Source of the DNA: Bacteroidaceae bacterium
GTDB taxonomy: Bacteria > Bacteroidota > Bacteroidia > Bacteroidales > Bacteroidaceae
Assembly: GCA_017416705.1 (NCBI GenBank)
Contig: JAFQBG010000011.1
Span: 1-54,993 of the forward strand
Direction of reading: 5' to 3'
DNA length: 54,993 bases
Shown: positions 26,622-35,243 of the stretch, piece after piece
Position numbering within the stretch: the first letter of the stretch is position 1
Layout of the letters: the number at the start of each line of letters is the position of its first letter
Notes under the pieces: generated by a model
The model's input: only the letters and a program-made list of their open reading frames with translations
Told to the model about the DNA's origin: nothing
The model's database searches: none
Translations under genes and position numbers: made by a program

Positions 26622-27853
26622 TATTTTACCTGCTGCACACCCACAAGTTTGTCGTAGCGTGCACCAAACTCGCGATGATAGACCAAAATAAGATATTCGT
26701 TCTCGGTGTTATAGAAATCGCCCTCGGCAGGAGCCGTATATGCCTGTGACGCTCCGTCGGGCAACCACACATACTGATAATTATACACCCCAAGCTTCAT
26801 CAGCTGCGTAGTGACGTAGGCCCCGGAGGTATTGTCATATATCATTATATTGGAGTCGGTGAAACGGTTACCCCAACAATCGCCCAACAGATAATAATGC
26901 CCATCGCTGCGATAGGGGACATCCAAGAAAAAATGCACCAGCACATAATCGGCCTCTATGGCAGTACCGTAACCCTCATGAGTGTTAATATAGTAACGGC
27001 CGTTCTCGTCTCGATAATTGGAGTGCGACGTCATTCCGGCATCGGTGTATAAATCGGCATGGTAATATGGATAATGGAACGAAATCCTGTCCACACCCAT
27101 TCCGGGCGATTGCGGGTCGGTTATTTCGAATCTGCGATACTCATTGCCTGCATCGAAAATAAGTTTGTTCTCGTGCACATACTCCAACCTATTGGCGGTT
27201 ATGTATGTCGGTTTCAAATTCTGCACAGAATTGTCGAAGCGTCTGTTCTGGAACACACGTACATTGACATCGGAGGCAGGCGTCGCTATTCTGTATTTAG
27301 AATAGTCGATGACAAAACTCACCTGCTGGTGTTCATCGTTAAAATCGACATCGGTGTTACTGCTCACTTGCGCATGCACAGCCACCTTGTGCTCCACGAC
27401 CGCAAAACGAAAAACCGCCACAGGCTCGTCGTCATAGGCATCGTCATCTATTATCTCCACCTTGTAGTTCCCCGACACCTTGAAGGCCACATCCTCGTTG
27501 GGCAGCACAAGTTCGTAATGGGTATATAGCTGTGTGGTATTCTCGGAATTGGCCCAATCCTCTATCGTTTGATTATTAAAGCCATGCAGATAGTCGATAG
27601 TAAACAGTTCCGAGGGCGACCAATCGGCATTGCAGTGCGTTATTCTGTATATATAACGCTTATAGGTGTGCGACATCTCATCGAAAGCAAGCAATATCTC
27701 GTCGTCGCTGCCCAAAGTAATCAAGGGAGGACGTTCCCAATCGCCGTTCACTATCATTTGCAACGTGCGCACCGACGACGAATAAGACTCGGCAAATTGC
27801 GCTCGCAGCGACATCGGAATTAAGATTATTAATACAAGGAATATATTACGCAT
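26615..27853 (-). CDS. DUF5103 / T9SS plug-type protein
   Basis: A 412-residue exported beta-rich protein with a cleavable signal peptide (residues 1-18, ending RAQ). The N-terminal region (about 25-145) holds the family blocks MIVNGDWERPPLI, ITHCNADWSPSE and DYLHGFNNQTIEDW, and the C-terminal half ends in YHREFGARYDKLVGVQQV. DUF5103 proteins include the Plug subunit that blocks the periplasmic side of the SprA translocon of the type IX secretion system. That role fits secreted proteins in this window with T9SS-like tails. Other T9SS genes are not in the window. It diverges from the DUF1460 gene. Confidence 0.8.
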   Translation of the reverse strand: MRNIFLVLIILIPMSLRAQFAESYSSSVRTLQMIVNGDWERPPLITLGSDDEILLAFDEMSHTYKRYIYRITHCNADWSPSELFTIDYLHGFNNQTIEDWANSENTTQLYTHYELVLPNEDVAFKVSGNYKVEIIDDDAYDDEPVAVFRFAVVEHKVAVHAQVSSNTDVDFNDEHQQVSFVIDYSKYRIATPASDVNVRVFQNRRFDNSVQNLKPTYITANRLEYVHENKLIFDAGNEYRRFEITDPQSPGMGVDRISFHYPYYHADLYTDAGMTSHSNYRDENGRYYINTHEGYGTAIEADYVLVHFFLDVPYRSDGHYYLLGDCWGNRFTDSNIMIYDNTSGAYVTTQLMKLGVYNYQYVWLPDGASQAYTAPAEGDFYNTENEYLILVYHREFGARYDKLVGVQQVKYK

Positions 27854-27899
27854 ACTACAAAACCGTTCTCGTTATAAAAACAAATAGAATATTTATGCG

Positions 27900-27907
27900 C
27901 GAAGATA
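27900..27907 (-). promoter_or_regulatory. Putative -7 box of the plug-protein gene
   Basis: The minus strand reads TATCTTCG about 47 nt before the ATG at 27853. The same variant -7 word is found upstream of surE, ompA-like and rsfS. No clear -33 partner is seen. Confidence 0.35.
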
Positions 27908-27963
27908 CGAAAAACATAGAATATTGTGATTATATTTACAAAATATAACTTAGGCGTAATAAA

Positions 27964-28800
27964 ATGATACGAACAACCATAATTTTATTGGCAGCATTTC
28001 TATTGAGCAGTTCGGCAGCATATTCGCAGACGCTATACACCGCACAAGACAGTTGCCGCATAGAACAAATACTAAGCAGCGACAGAAAAGGCAACGACAT
28101 CATAGCCACCGCCGAGCTGTTTCTGGGAACACCCTACGTTGCCGGCACGCTTGATGCAACGTGCAACGAGCAGACCATTGTGAACACAAGGGAACTGGAC
28201 TGCACCACATTCATGGAAATTGTTACAGCCATAATTATAACGACCGACGAGGGCAAGAGCGATTTCCGCTCGTTTTGCGACAATTTAAATAAAATACGTT
28301 ATCGCGATGGCAACAGCGACAGCTACGCCAATCGCCTTCATTACATATCGCAGTGGGTGAAGGAAAACAGCAAAAAAGGGGTTGTAAAGGAGGTTTACAC
28401 GCCCTGTCACACCAAAATTCAGAAACTGCATCTGAACTACATGAGCAGTCACCCGCACAGTTACGAAAAATTAAAGGACAATCCGTTGTTGGTCAAGGAG
28501 ATAGAAAAGCACGAAAAACCGTTTCGAAATATCGAGATAAAATATATCCCCAAGAGCATGCTATGCGACAGCCTCATGGCAAACTACATACGCAACGGCG
28601 ATATAATAGCCCTTGTCACAGCCATCGAGGGGCTTGATGTGACTCATGTGGGATTTGCCAAATGGATAAACAGGCAACTGCACCTGCTGCACGCTTCGAG
28701 CTCGGCAAAGAAAGTGGTGTCGGACCACCGCACACTGCACCGCTATATGTCGGACAAGAAAAACCATTTGGGAATAAGAGTATTCAGAATCAAAAATTAA
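27964..28800 (+). CDS. DUF1460 NlpC/P60-like amidase, exported
   Basis: A 278-residue protein with a signal peptide (about residues 1-21, ending AYSQ). The DUF1460 family has a cysteine-peptidase fold and is described as N-acetylmuramoyl-L-alanine amidase-like, acting on peptidoglycan fragments. The likely catalytic cysteine lies in ELDCTTFME (about residue 80), with the histidine in DVTHVGFAKW (about 226). The preceding FLGTPYVAGTLD is also typical. It is exported, so it would act in the periplasm on wall turnover or imported muropeptides. It diverges from the plug-protein gene across 110 nt and ends inside a hairpin shared with proS. Confidence 0.82.
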   Translation: MIRTTIILLAAFLLSSSAAYSQTLYTAQDSCRIEQILSSDRKGNDIIATAELFLGTPYVAGTLDATCNEQTIVNTRELDCTTFMEIVTAIIITTDEGKSDFRSFCDNLNKIRYRDGNSDSYANRLHYISQWVKENSKKGVVKEVYTPCHTKIQKLHLNYMSSHPHSYEKLKDNPLLVKEIEKHEKPFRNIEIKYIPKSMLCDSLMANYIRNGDIIALVTAIEGLDVTHVGFAKWINRQLHLLHASSSAKKVVSDHRTLHRYMSDKKNHLGIRVFRIKN

Positions 28801-28837
28801 AGGCACTGTACCTGTGTACAATGCCTTTAATTTTTGA
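28790..28837. terminator. Long hairpin overlapping the DUF1460 stop codon
   Basis: Arms 28790-28811 and 28816-28837 pair over 22 bp with one mismatch around a CTGT loop. The left arm contains the stop codon (28798-28800), and AATTTTTGA follows the stem, giving a U-tract on the plus strand. Confidence 0.7.
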
Positions 28838-28845
28838 TTGAGCCG

Positions 28846-28879
28846 AAAAACCATGCGGCATGCAAGCCGACGGTTTTTT
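28846..28879 (-). terminator. Imperfect hairpin at the proS 3' end
   Basis: On the minus strand AAAAAACC...GGTTTTT encloses a small CGGC/GCCG stem, with a T-run following. It sits about 20 nt beyond the proS stop and is the likely proS terminator. Confidence 0.5.
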
Positions 28880-28897
28880 GAACAGCGTCGCAATATA

Positions 28898-30376
28898 TTA
28901 ATATGCTCTTGCAAACAATACGCGACGTGCCGAAGGCTTGCCTGTCACCATGCAGACACCGGGAGTCTCGTCCCATCCGATAGGGATGCAACGTATTGTA
29001 GCCTTGGTCTCGTTCTTTATAAGTTCCTCGGTTTCGGGAGTGCCATCCCAATGAGCCAGAATGAAACCGCCTTTCTCTATCTCCACCTTGAACTCGTCGT
29101 ATGTATCGACGCTGCGAGTATTTGCCTCGCGCATGTCCAACGCTTTTTTATGCAGGTTCTTTTGTATATCGTCAAGCAGTTCCTTTACATAAGTGGTTAT
29201 GCCATCGATAGAGCGAGTCTCTTTTTGCAAAGTATCGCGGCGCATAACCTCTATTGTGCCATTCTCCAAGTCGCGTGCACCCAGAACAAGACGCACCGGA
29301 ACGCCTTTTAGCTCGTAGTCGGCAAATTTAAAGCCGGGACGACGATTGTCGGCGTTGTCGTATTTGACGCTGATACCCATTTTGCGCAGTTCGGCTGTGA
29401 GTTCTGCCACCTTGCTGTCGATGACATCCAGTTGTTCCTGATTTTTGTATATAGGAACTATAACCACCTGTATCGGAGCCAATGCGGGAGGGAGCACCAA
29501 GCCGTTGTCGTCGGAGTGTGTCATGATGAGCGCACCCATCAGACGAGTGGAAACACCCCACGATGTAGCCCACACATAGTCCAATTTATTCTGTTTATCG
29601 ACAAACTGCACATTGAAAGCCTTTGCAAAGTTCTGTCCAAGGAAGTGCGATGTACCGCATTGCAATGCCTTTCCATCCTGCATAAGCCCCTCTATGGTAT
29701 ATGTGTCGAGTGCGCCTGCAAAACGCTCATTGGCCGATTTCACACCCATAATCACCGGCAAAGCCATGTAGTTATTGGCAAAGTCGTTATATACATGAAG
29801 CATGGTGACAGCCTCTTTTTCGGCTTCCTCCTTGGTGGCATGTGCAGTGTGTCCCTCCTGCCACAGGAATTCCGCTGTGCGCAAGAACAAGCGTGTACGC
29901 ATTTCCCAACGCATTACGTTGGCCCACTGATTAACCATTATAGGCAGGTCGCGGTAGGACTGTATCCAATTTTTATATGTGCTCCATATTATAGTCTCCG
30001 ATGTGGGACGTATAATCATTTCCTCTTCGAGTTTTGCAGCGGGGTCCACCACGACGCCGCTTCCGTCGGCCGAATTTTTCAAACGATAGTGTGTCACCAC
30101 TGCACACTCCTTGGCAAATCCCTCGACATGCTCAGCCTCGCGACTAAGGAACGATTTTGGGATAAGGAGGGGGAAATAGGCGTTCACATGCCCTGTCTCT
30201 TTGAACATATCATCGAGTGTACGTTGTATTTTCTCCCAAATTGCATAGCCATAGGGTTTTATTACCATACAGCCGCGTACCGGCGACTGCTCGGCAAGGT
30301 CGGCTTTTAGCACAAGGTCGTTATACCACTGCGAATAGCTTTCGCTGCGCTTAGTCAAATCTTTTAGTTCTGCCAT
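28898..30376 (-). CDS. proS: Prolyl-tRNA synthetase, archaeal/eukaryotic-like type
   Basis: A 492-residue class II synthetase that charges tRNA-Pro. The start is the ATG at 30376, where the conserved N-terminus [19 protein letters not shown] begins; the open frame extends 59 codons further but without family sequence. Motif 2 and 3 regions are seen in [40 protein letters not shown] and [15 protein letters not shown]. The protein lacks the bacterial-type editing (INS) domain and ends in ARAY, the terminal tyrosine typical of the archaeal-type enzyme. This form is normal for Bacteroidota. It is transcribed alone, converging on the DUF1460 gene. Confidence 0.95.
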   Translation of the reverse strand: MAELKDLTKRSESYSQWYNDLVLKADLAEQSPVRGCMVIKPYGYAIWEKIQRTLDDMFKETGHVNAYFPLLIPKSFLSREAEHVEGFAKECAVVTHYRLKNSADGSGVVVDPAAKLEEEMIIRPTSETIIWSTYKNWIQSYRDLPIMVNQWANVMRWEMRTRLFLRTAEFLWQEGHTAHATKEEAEKEAVTMLHVYNDFANNYMALPVIMGVKSANERFAGALDTYTIEGLMQDGKALQCGTSHFLGQNFAKAFNVQFVDKQNKLDYVWATSWGVSTRLMGALIMTHSDDNGLVLPPALAPIQVVIVPIYKNQEQLDVIDSKVAELTAELRKMGISVKYDNADNRRPGFKFADYELKGVPVRLVLGARDLENGTIEVMRRDTLQKETRSIDGITTYVKELLDDIQKNLHKKALDMREANTRSVDTYDEFKVEIEKGGFILAHWDGTPETEELIKNETKATIRCIPIGWDETPGVCMVTGKPSARRVLFARAY

Positions 30377-30448
30377 ATTTATCTTTTTATTAAATACATT
30401 ATCGAGCGTTCGCCGATGCCGCTTTCGACAGACCGACAAAACGCACTG

Positions 30449-30456
30449 CAAAAATA
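30449..30456 (-). promoter_or_regulatory. Putative -7 box of proS
   Basis: The minus strand reads TATTTTTG about 73 nt before the proS ATG, with TTCG 22 nt further upstream as a poor -33 match. Confidence 0.35.
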
Positions 30457-30713
30457 CTAAAAATTCCTTATATATTTGCGAATATCGGTTATTCTTGTTG
30501 CAAATATTACATACTGTGTGTTTCAGGAGCATCGACATACGGTTTATTGCCATTTAGGGCATGCAGGCGCACCCTTTTTTGCTCTGTTCCGTTACGGGCC
30601 GGCGACAGCCGCTGCACACGCCAAGCAGCGTTTCGTTCGGCGGCATACAGCAGAAAAAAAAAGCCCCATGCCGATGCGGCCCGACACATTCTTTTTTTTA
30701 TGTAAAAGCGATA
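30457..30713. other. Intergenic region with a GC-rich island
   Basis: This stretch between proS and the OmpA-like gene contains no convincing gene. A plus-strand TATATTTG occurs at 30471-30478. Positions about 30560-30650 are unusually GC-rich for an intergenic region here and are followed by an A9 run and a T8 run. Short frames exist on both strands but lack family features or homogeneous composition. Confidence 0.4.
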
Positions 30714-30746
30714 TTGCCTTTTTTATAACATTTTTTACTATCTTCG
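30714..30746 (+). promoter_or_regulatory. Putative promoter of the OmpA-like lipoprotein gene
   Basis: TTG at 30714-30716 and TATCTTCG at 30739-30746 are 22 nt apart, giving a leader of about 65 nt before the ATG at 30819. The -7 word is the TATCTTCG variant. Confidence 0.45.
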
Positions 30747-30818
30747 CAGTGCAATACAGCCAAACAAGTCACTATTTTGTTTATAATGCAGATTATTAAC
30801 CAATAAAACATTTATAGT

Positions 30819-31514
30819 ATGAGAAACGAATTCACAAAGACTTTATCTCTTATTTTGTGCGCAATGCTCATGTTGAGCGGTTGCGGCACCACCAATATGA
30901 ACAACACCGCAAAAGGAGGGCTCATAGGAGCAGGTGGCGGTGCTTTACTGGGTGCCATTGTGGGTAAAATCGCAGGAAACACAGCAGTGGGTGCAGCCAT
31001 TGGCACAGCAGTGGGCGCAGGCACCGGCGCTGTCATAGGTCGCCGCATGGACAAAGCAGCCGAGGCCGCATCGGAAATTCAAAACGCGACGGTAGAGACC
31101 ATTACCGACGCCAACAACCTGACAGCCGTCAGAGTGACATTCGACTCGGGAGTGCTTTTTGCAACCAATAAATACGACCTGAATGCAGCCGCCAAAAAGA
31201 ACCTTGCCGACTTTGCAAAAATATTGAACGAATACAACGATGCCGACGTAGCAATATTCGGCCACACCGACTCCACCGGCAACGACGCCATAAACGACCC
31301 CTTGTCGGTGAACCGCGCCAATTCCGTTGCAAGCTATCTGAAATCGCTCGGTGTATCACCCATGCAGATAAAGAATATCGAGGGATTTGGTTCGCGTGAG
31401 CCCGTTGCCGACAATTCCACAGCTGCCGGACGTGCCAAAAACCGTCGCGTAGAGGTATATATGTATGCAAGCGAGGCCATGATTAATGCAGCAAACAACG
31501 GACAATTAAAATAA
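30819..31514 (+). CDS. OmpA-family lipoprotein with glycine-zipper segment
   Basis: A 231-residue envelope protein. The N-terminus is a lipoprotein signal with lipobox LSGC (Cys at about 26). A glycine-zipper segment follows (about 34-75, rich in GxxxG such as GGLIGAGGGALLGAIVG), and the C-terminal OmpA-like domain (about 105-220) has FATNKYDLNAAAKKNLA, FGHTDSTGNDAIND and GFGSREPVADNSTAAGRAKNRRVEV. The OmpA domain binds peptidoglycan and the lipid anchors the protein in a membrane, so it probably links envelope layers. It has its own promoter and ends at a strong bidirectional terminator shared with tRNA-Gln. Confidence 0.92.
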   Translation: MRNEFTKTLSLILCAMLMLSGCGTTNMNNTAKGGLIGAGGGALLGAIVGKIAGNTAVGAAIGTAVGAGTGAVIGRRMDKAAEAASEIQNATVETITDANNLTAVRVTFDSGVLFATNKYDLNAAAKKNLADFAKILNEYNDADVAIFGHTDSTGNDAINDPLSVNRANSVASYLKSLGVSPMQIKNIEGFGSREPVADNSTAAGRAKNRRVEVYMYASEAMINAANNGQLK

Positions 31515-31528
31515 CACAACGGATAATA

Positions 31529-31576
31529 CAACAACAAAAAGCGGTTCTTGCATGCAAGAACCGCTTTTTGTTGTTG
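31529..31576. terminator. 48-bp perfect palindromic bidirectional terminator
   Basis: Two exact 24-bp inverted arms, 31529-31552 and 31553-31576, with centre GCATGC and flanking A5/T5 tracts. It ends the OmpA-like gene on the plus strand and overlaps the last three bases of tRNA-Gln on the minus strand. Confidence 0.85.
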
Positions 31577-31644
31577 GGCTACAAGGACTCGAACCTTGAA
31601 TGACAGGACCAGAATCTGTAGTGTTACCATTACACCATAGCCCA
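31574..31644 (-). tRNA. tRNA-Gln, anticodon CUG
   Basis: On the minus strand a 71-nt cloverleaf can be folded. The acceptor arm is TGGGCTA/TAGCCCA (7 bp, starting with U1-A72 as typical for tRNA-Gln), the D-arm GTG...CAC with AATGGTAA, the anticodon loop TTCTGGT (anticodon CTG), and the T-arm CAAGG TTCGAGT CCTTG. The last anticodon-stem pair (31-39) is A-C. The discriminator base is A and CCA is not encoded. It reads CAG codons. Confidence 0.93.
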
Positions 31645-31660
31645 ATGCTCATTTGCGATG

Positions 31661-31690
31661 CAAAGATACTACTTTTTTTTTTGCGACAAA
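31661..31690 (-). promoter_or_regulatory. Putative tRNA-Gln promoter
   Basis: On the minus strand TTTG (31687-31690) and TATCTTTG (31661-31668) are 18 nt apart. Transcription would begin about 10 nt before the mature tRNA 5' end. Confidence 0.55.
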
Positions 31691-31763
31691 TAAATGTAGC
31701 ACTTTTTTACATAAAAAATTCAAAAAACAGAACGATTATACGGGAAATGAGGATAAATCTGCC

Positions 31764-31771
31764 TATCTTCG
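31764..31771 (+). promoter_or_regulatory. Putative -7 box of rsfS
   Basis: TATCTTCG lies about 50 nt before the rsfS ATG at 31823. No clear TTTG is found at the -33 distance. Confidence 0.4.
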
Positions 31772-31822
31772 CAAAAAATTATATAAACACAGATTTAACA
31801 TACAGAAAACATCAGGCAATAT

Positions 31823-32194
31823 ATGCAAAAGAAAGGACTGACAAACGAAGAATTAATAAAGGAGATTATAGACTCAATACAAGATAAAAAAGGCAGGAAT
31901 ATTGTAGTAGCCAACTTCGAAGGATTGGGAAACACTATATGCGACTATTTTGTTATATGCGAGGGCAACTCGCCTACACAAGTATCGGCCATAACCGACT
32001 CTGTTTGGGAAGGGCTCATAGACAAATGCGGTTACAAACCGTTTGCTGTCGATGGACAGCGCAATGCACAATGGGTGGCTATGGACTATGGTCAAGTATT
32101 TGTACATATATTCCTGCCCGAGACACGCGCTTTCTACGACATAGAGCATTTATGGGCCGATGCCGAACTGACAACTATTCCCGACATTGACTAA
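31823..32194 (+). CDS. rsfS: Ribosomal silencing factor RsfS
   Basis: A 123-residue protein of the Iojap/RsfS family, which binds uL14 of the large subunit and blocks subunit joining when nutrients are scarce. Family blocks are present: DKKGRNIVVANFEGLGNTICDYFVICEG (shown in part: ICDYFVICEG), VDGQRNAQWVAMDYG and VHIFLPETRAFYDIEHLW. Length is normal for the family. It is followed after about 205 nt by ftsH on the same strand, an order common in Bacteroidales. Confidence 0.94.
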   Translation: MQKKGLTNEELIKEIIDSIQDKKGRNIVVANFEGLGNTICDYFVICEGNSPTQVSAITDSVWEGLIDKCGYKPFAVDGQRNAQWVAMDYGQVFVHIFLPETRAFYDIEHLWADAELTTIPDID

Positions 32195-32255
32195 GAAGCT
32201 GTTTATATTTATATTGCCAAGGTTTTTTATAGAGCAAAAATAGGATATTTTTTTA

Positions 32256-32297
32256 TTTTTTGTAGGGCACATAGCGGGCTATGCAACCACAAAAAAA
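32256..32297 (+). terminator. Imperfect hairpin between rsfS and ftsH
   Basis: A TTTTTTGT...ACAAAAAA outer stem with an inner CATAG/CTATG stem lies about 60 nt after rsfS. It may attenuate readthrough into ftsH. Pairing is interrupted in the middle, so support is moderate. Confidence 0.4.
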
Positions 32298-32399
32298 AGG
32301 AAGAAACAGCCATTTTTTGAATATAAAAAACGACGAAACAAAGGATATGGCTTCTATTAAAAAAATATTTTTTAGAAATTTAGACAACTTCTAAGAATT

Positions 32400-34373
32400 A
32401 TGACAAACAACCGAAAAAAGAACAAAATGCCACGAATAAATTTCACGTGGTTCTACATAATAGCCGGAGCATCGCTCGCATTCATATATTTTTTTGGCGA
32501 TGAGAACAGTTCCTTCACCAAGGAGAGCAACTACTCGCAATTATCGGAATATATAGCAAAAGGATACGTCAACGAGCTTGTTGTATTCGACAACAACGAG
32601 GTAGAGGCATATATAATACCCGACTCGGCCATATATATATTCAACGAGGTGCCACAAAAGGCATTGGTGCGCCCCGTCATAAAGACACGCATAGGCTCGG
32701 TCGAGAAATTCGAGGAATTTGTAACGAGCCAACAGGCCGAAGGACATTTCAGCGGCACCGTTCTGTACAAGGAGAAACCGCAATATTGGAGCGGCATCCT
32801 CATAAACATACTGCCATTGATATTCTTCATTGGAATATGGATATTCCTAATGCGCAGAATGGGCGGTGGCGGAGCCGGTGGCGGCGGCAACGTATTCAGC
32901 GTCGGTAAGTCGCAAGCCAAACTGTTCGAGAAAGACGAAAAGAACAAAATAACATTCAAGGATGTAGCCGGACAAGAGGGAGCAAAACAGGAGGTCAAGG
33001 AGATAGTGGATTTCCTAAGAAACCCCAAGCGTTACACCGACCTTGGAGGAAAAATTCCCAAGGGAGCATTGCTTGTAGGCCCTCCGGGAACAGGTAAGAC
33101 ACTGCTTGCCAAGGCTGTTGCCGGCGAAGCCGACGTACCGTTTTTCTCGCTTTCGGGCTCCGATTTTGTGGAGATGTTCGTGGGTGTGGGAGCATCCAGA
33201 GTACGCGACCTTTTCCGTCAAGCAAAAGAAAAAGCACCATGTATCATATTCATCGACGAGATTGACGCAGTGGGACGCGCCAGAGGCAAGAACCCCTCGA
33301 TGGGCGGCAACGACGAGCGCGAGAACACCCTGAACCAACTGCTCACCGAGATGGATGGCTTTGGCACCAACAGCGGAATAATAATAATGGCAGCCACAAA
33401 CCGCGCCGACATATTGGACAAAGCACTGCTGCGTGCCGGCCGTTTCGACAGACAGATACATGTTGACCTGCCCGACCTTAACGAGCGCAAGGAGGTATTC
33501 GGCGTACACCTGAAACCGCTGAAACTCGACGAGTCGGTCGATGTTGACCTGCTTGCACGACAAACCCCGGGATTTTCGGGTGCCGACATTGCCAACGTAT
33601 GCAACGAAGCAGCGTTGATAGCCGCACGACAAAAGAAAAACGCCGTTGACAAACAAGATTTTCTGGATGCAGTGGACCGCATAATAGGCGGCCTTGAAAA
33701 AAAGACCAAGGTGATGACAGCCAAGGAAAAAGAGACAATAGCCATACACGAGGCAGGTCACGCCACCCTATCGTGGTTCTTGGAGCATGCCAACCCCCTT
33801 ATAAAAGTAACCATCGTACCACGCGGACGAGCCCTTGGCGCAGCATGGTATCTGCCCGAGGAGCGTCAGATAACCACCAAAGAGCAGATGCTCGACGAAA
33901 TGTGTGCCATACTCGGAGGCCGTGCAGCCGAGGAGTTATTTGTGGAACACATATCCACCGGGGCCATGAACGACCTTGAACGCGTCACAAAACAGGCATA
34001 CGGCATGATAGCATACGCAGGCATGAGCGACAAGCTACCCAACCTATGCTACTACAACAACAACGAATATTCGTTCCAGCGTCCTTACAGCGAGCGCACC
34101 GCCGAGCTCATAGACAACGAAGTGAAAGAGCTCATAAACAGCCAATACGAGCGTGCCAAGAAGATACTCGACGAGCATAAGGAGGGACACGCCGAACTTG
34201 CACGTGTTCTCATGGAGCGCGAAGTGATATTTGCCGATGACGTCGAGCGGATATTCGGAAAAAGGCCTTGGGCATCGCGCAGCGAGGAGATATTCTCGGA
34301 AAACAGCCCCGAGCAACCTCAAGAAACCACAACAGAGACAGCGACCGACAAAGACGAAAAACCAACACAATAA
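32400..34373 (+). CDS. ftsH: ATP-dependent zinc metalloprotease FtsH
   Basis: A 657-residue membrane-anchored AAA+ protease for quality control of membrane proteins. Two transmembrane helices (about 14-32 and 136-153) enclose a periplasmic segment. A Gly-rich linker follows ([10 protein letters not shown], about 155). Then come Walker A GPPGTGKT (227-234), Walker B IIFIDEID, the arginine-finger region ([10 protein letters not shown]) and the zinc-binding HEAGH (450-454). The C-terminal tail is Glu/Thr-rich. All catalytic residues are present. cdsA starts 7 nt after the stop, suggesting co-transcription. Confidence 0.97.
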   Translation: MTNNRKKNKMPRINFTWFYIIAGASLAFIYFFGDENSSFTKESNYSQLSEYIAKGYVNELVVFDNNEVEAYIIPDSAIYIFNEVPQKALVRPVIKTRIGSVEKFEEFVTSQQAEGHFSGTVLYKEKPQYWSGILINILPLIFFIGIWIFLMRRMGGGGAGGGGNVFSVGKSQAKLFEKDEKNKITFKDVAGQEGAKQEVKEIVDFLRNPKRYTDLGGKIPKGALLVGPPGTGKTLLAKAVAGEADVPFFSLSGSDFVEMFVGVGASRVRDLFRQAKEKAPCIIFIDEIDAVGRARGKNPSMGGNDERENTLNQLLTEMDGFGTNSGIIIMAATNRADILDKALLRAGRFDRQIHVDLPDLNERKEVFGVHLKPLKLDESVDVDLLARQTPGFSGADIANVCNEAALIAARQKKNAVDKQDFLDAVDRIIGGLEKKTKVMTAKEKETIAIHEAGHATLSWFLEHANPLIKVTIVPRGRALGAAWYLPEERQITTKEQMLDEMCAILGGRAAEELFVEHISTGAMNDLERVTKQAYGMIAYAGMSDKLPNLCYYNNNEYSFQRPYSERTAELIDNEVKELINSQYERAKKILDEHKEGHAELARVLMEREVIFADDVERIFGKRPWASRSEEIFSENSPEQPQETTTETATDKDEKPTQ

Positions 34374-34380
34374 TAACAAC

Positions 34381-35205
34381 ATGAAATCTTTTTTGACACG
34401 TGCCATCACAGGCATTCTATTTGCAGGAGCATTATTGGCAGCCATAATATATGGGCCGATACCGTTTGGAATATTGTTTGCAATAGTAACAGGGCTGGCT
34501 GTGAATGAGTTTTGCAATATCGTTCACAAGCATAAGAAAACCACATTCAGCACACTCATTGCGGCTGTCGGCGGTGTTTATCTGTTCTTCGTAATGTACG
34601 CATGCTCGTTCTTTACAGTGGCATGCCCCATGTTATTTATATTGCCCTATATACTATTGGTGGCATTCGTGTTCATCAACGAATTATTCCGCAAGCAAGG
34701 GGGCGCACTCGACAACATAGCATATTTTTGTATGTCGCAGGTATATGCCGCACTCCCGTTTGCCATGCTCAATATAATAGCCACATATAGCAACGCAACC
34801 ACATACAGCTACGTCATTCCGCTTGCCATATTCATATTCCTGTGGAGCAACGACACCGGAGCATATTGCGTGGGATGCACATTGGGACGTCACAAAATGT
34901 TCAAGCGTATATCGCCCAAGAAGTCATGGGAAGGATTTGCAGGTGGAGCATGCACAGCCATGCTTGCCGGATATGTCATGTCGTTGTTTTACAGCGATGT
35001 CATGAACACATGGCAATGGATGGGCATGGCATTGGTTGTTGTCGTTGCCGGCACATTGGGCGACCTTGTGGAGTCGTGTTTCAAGCGCGAGGCAGGCATA
35101 AAGGATTCGGGTAACATACTACCCGGCCATGGCGGAATTTTAGACCGTTTCGACAGTACCATATTGGCAGTACCCTGCGTGGTTATGTACCTGTACCTGC
35201 TTTAA
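34381..35205 (+). CDS. cdsA: Phosphatidate cytidylyltransferase
   Basis: A 274-residue integral membrane enzyme that makes CDP-diacylglycerol, the precursor of bacterial phospholipids. The ATG at 34381 is chosen because the hydrophobic N-terminus (MKSFLTRAITGILF) begins there; an open frame 50 codons longer overlaps ftsH and is a shadow. The family signature is near the C-terminus: KKSWEGFAGG (about 180-189) and GDLVESCFKREAGIKDSG followed by GHGGILDRFDS. Seven or so hydrophobic helices are visible. It follows ftsH by 7 nt and converges on lpxB, with 38 nt between stops. Confidence 0.95.
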   Translation: MKSFLTRAITGILFAGALLAAIIYGPIPFGILFAIVTGLAVNEFCNIVHKHKKTTFSTLIAAVGGVYLFFVMYACSFFTVACPMLFILPYILLVAFVFINELFRKQGGALDNIAYFCMSQVYAALPFAMLNIIATYSNATTYSYVIPLAIFIFLWSNDTGAYCVGCTLGRHKMFKRISPKKSWEGFAGGACTAMLAGYVMSLFYSDVMNTWQWMGMALVVVVAGTLGDLVESCFKREAGIKDSGNILPGHGGILDRFDSTILAVPCVVMYLYLL

Positions 35206-35243
35206 CAACAGGCATATATGCGCTAAGAAAAAAGGGCGTTACA

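Noticed and set aside
30377-30553. 59-codon extension of ProRS
   Set aside because: It does not match the family and covers the candidate promoter; the conserved N-terminus starts at 30376.
30476-30799. 107-codon frame between proS and the OmpA-like gene
   Set aside because: It is mixed in composition, contains the GC-rich island and homopolymer runs, overlaps the ompA-like promoter and shows no recognisable domain.
32441-32451. parS site in the ftsH start region
   Set aside because: Only the left half (TTTCACGTG) matches; the right half diverges, so it is likely chance within coding sequence.
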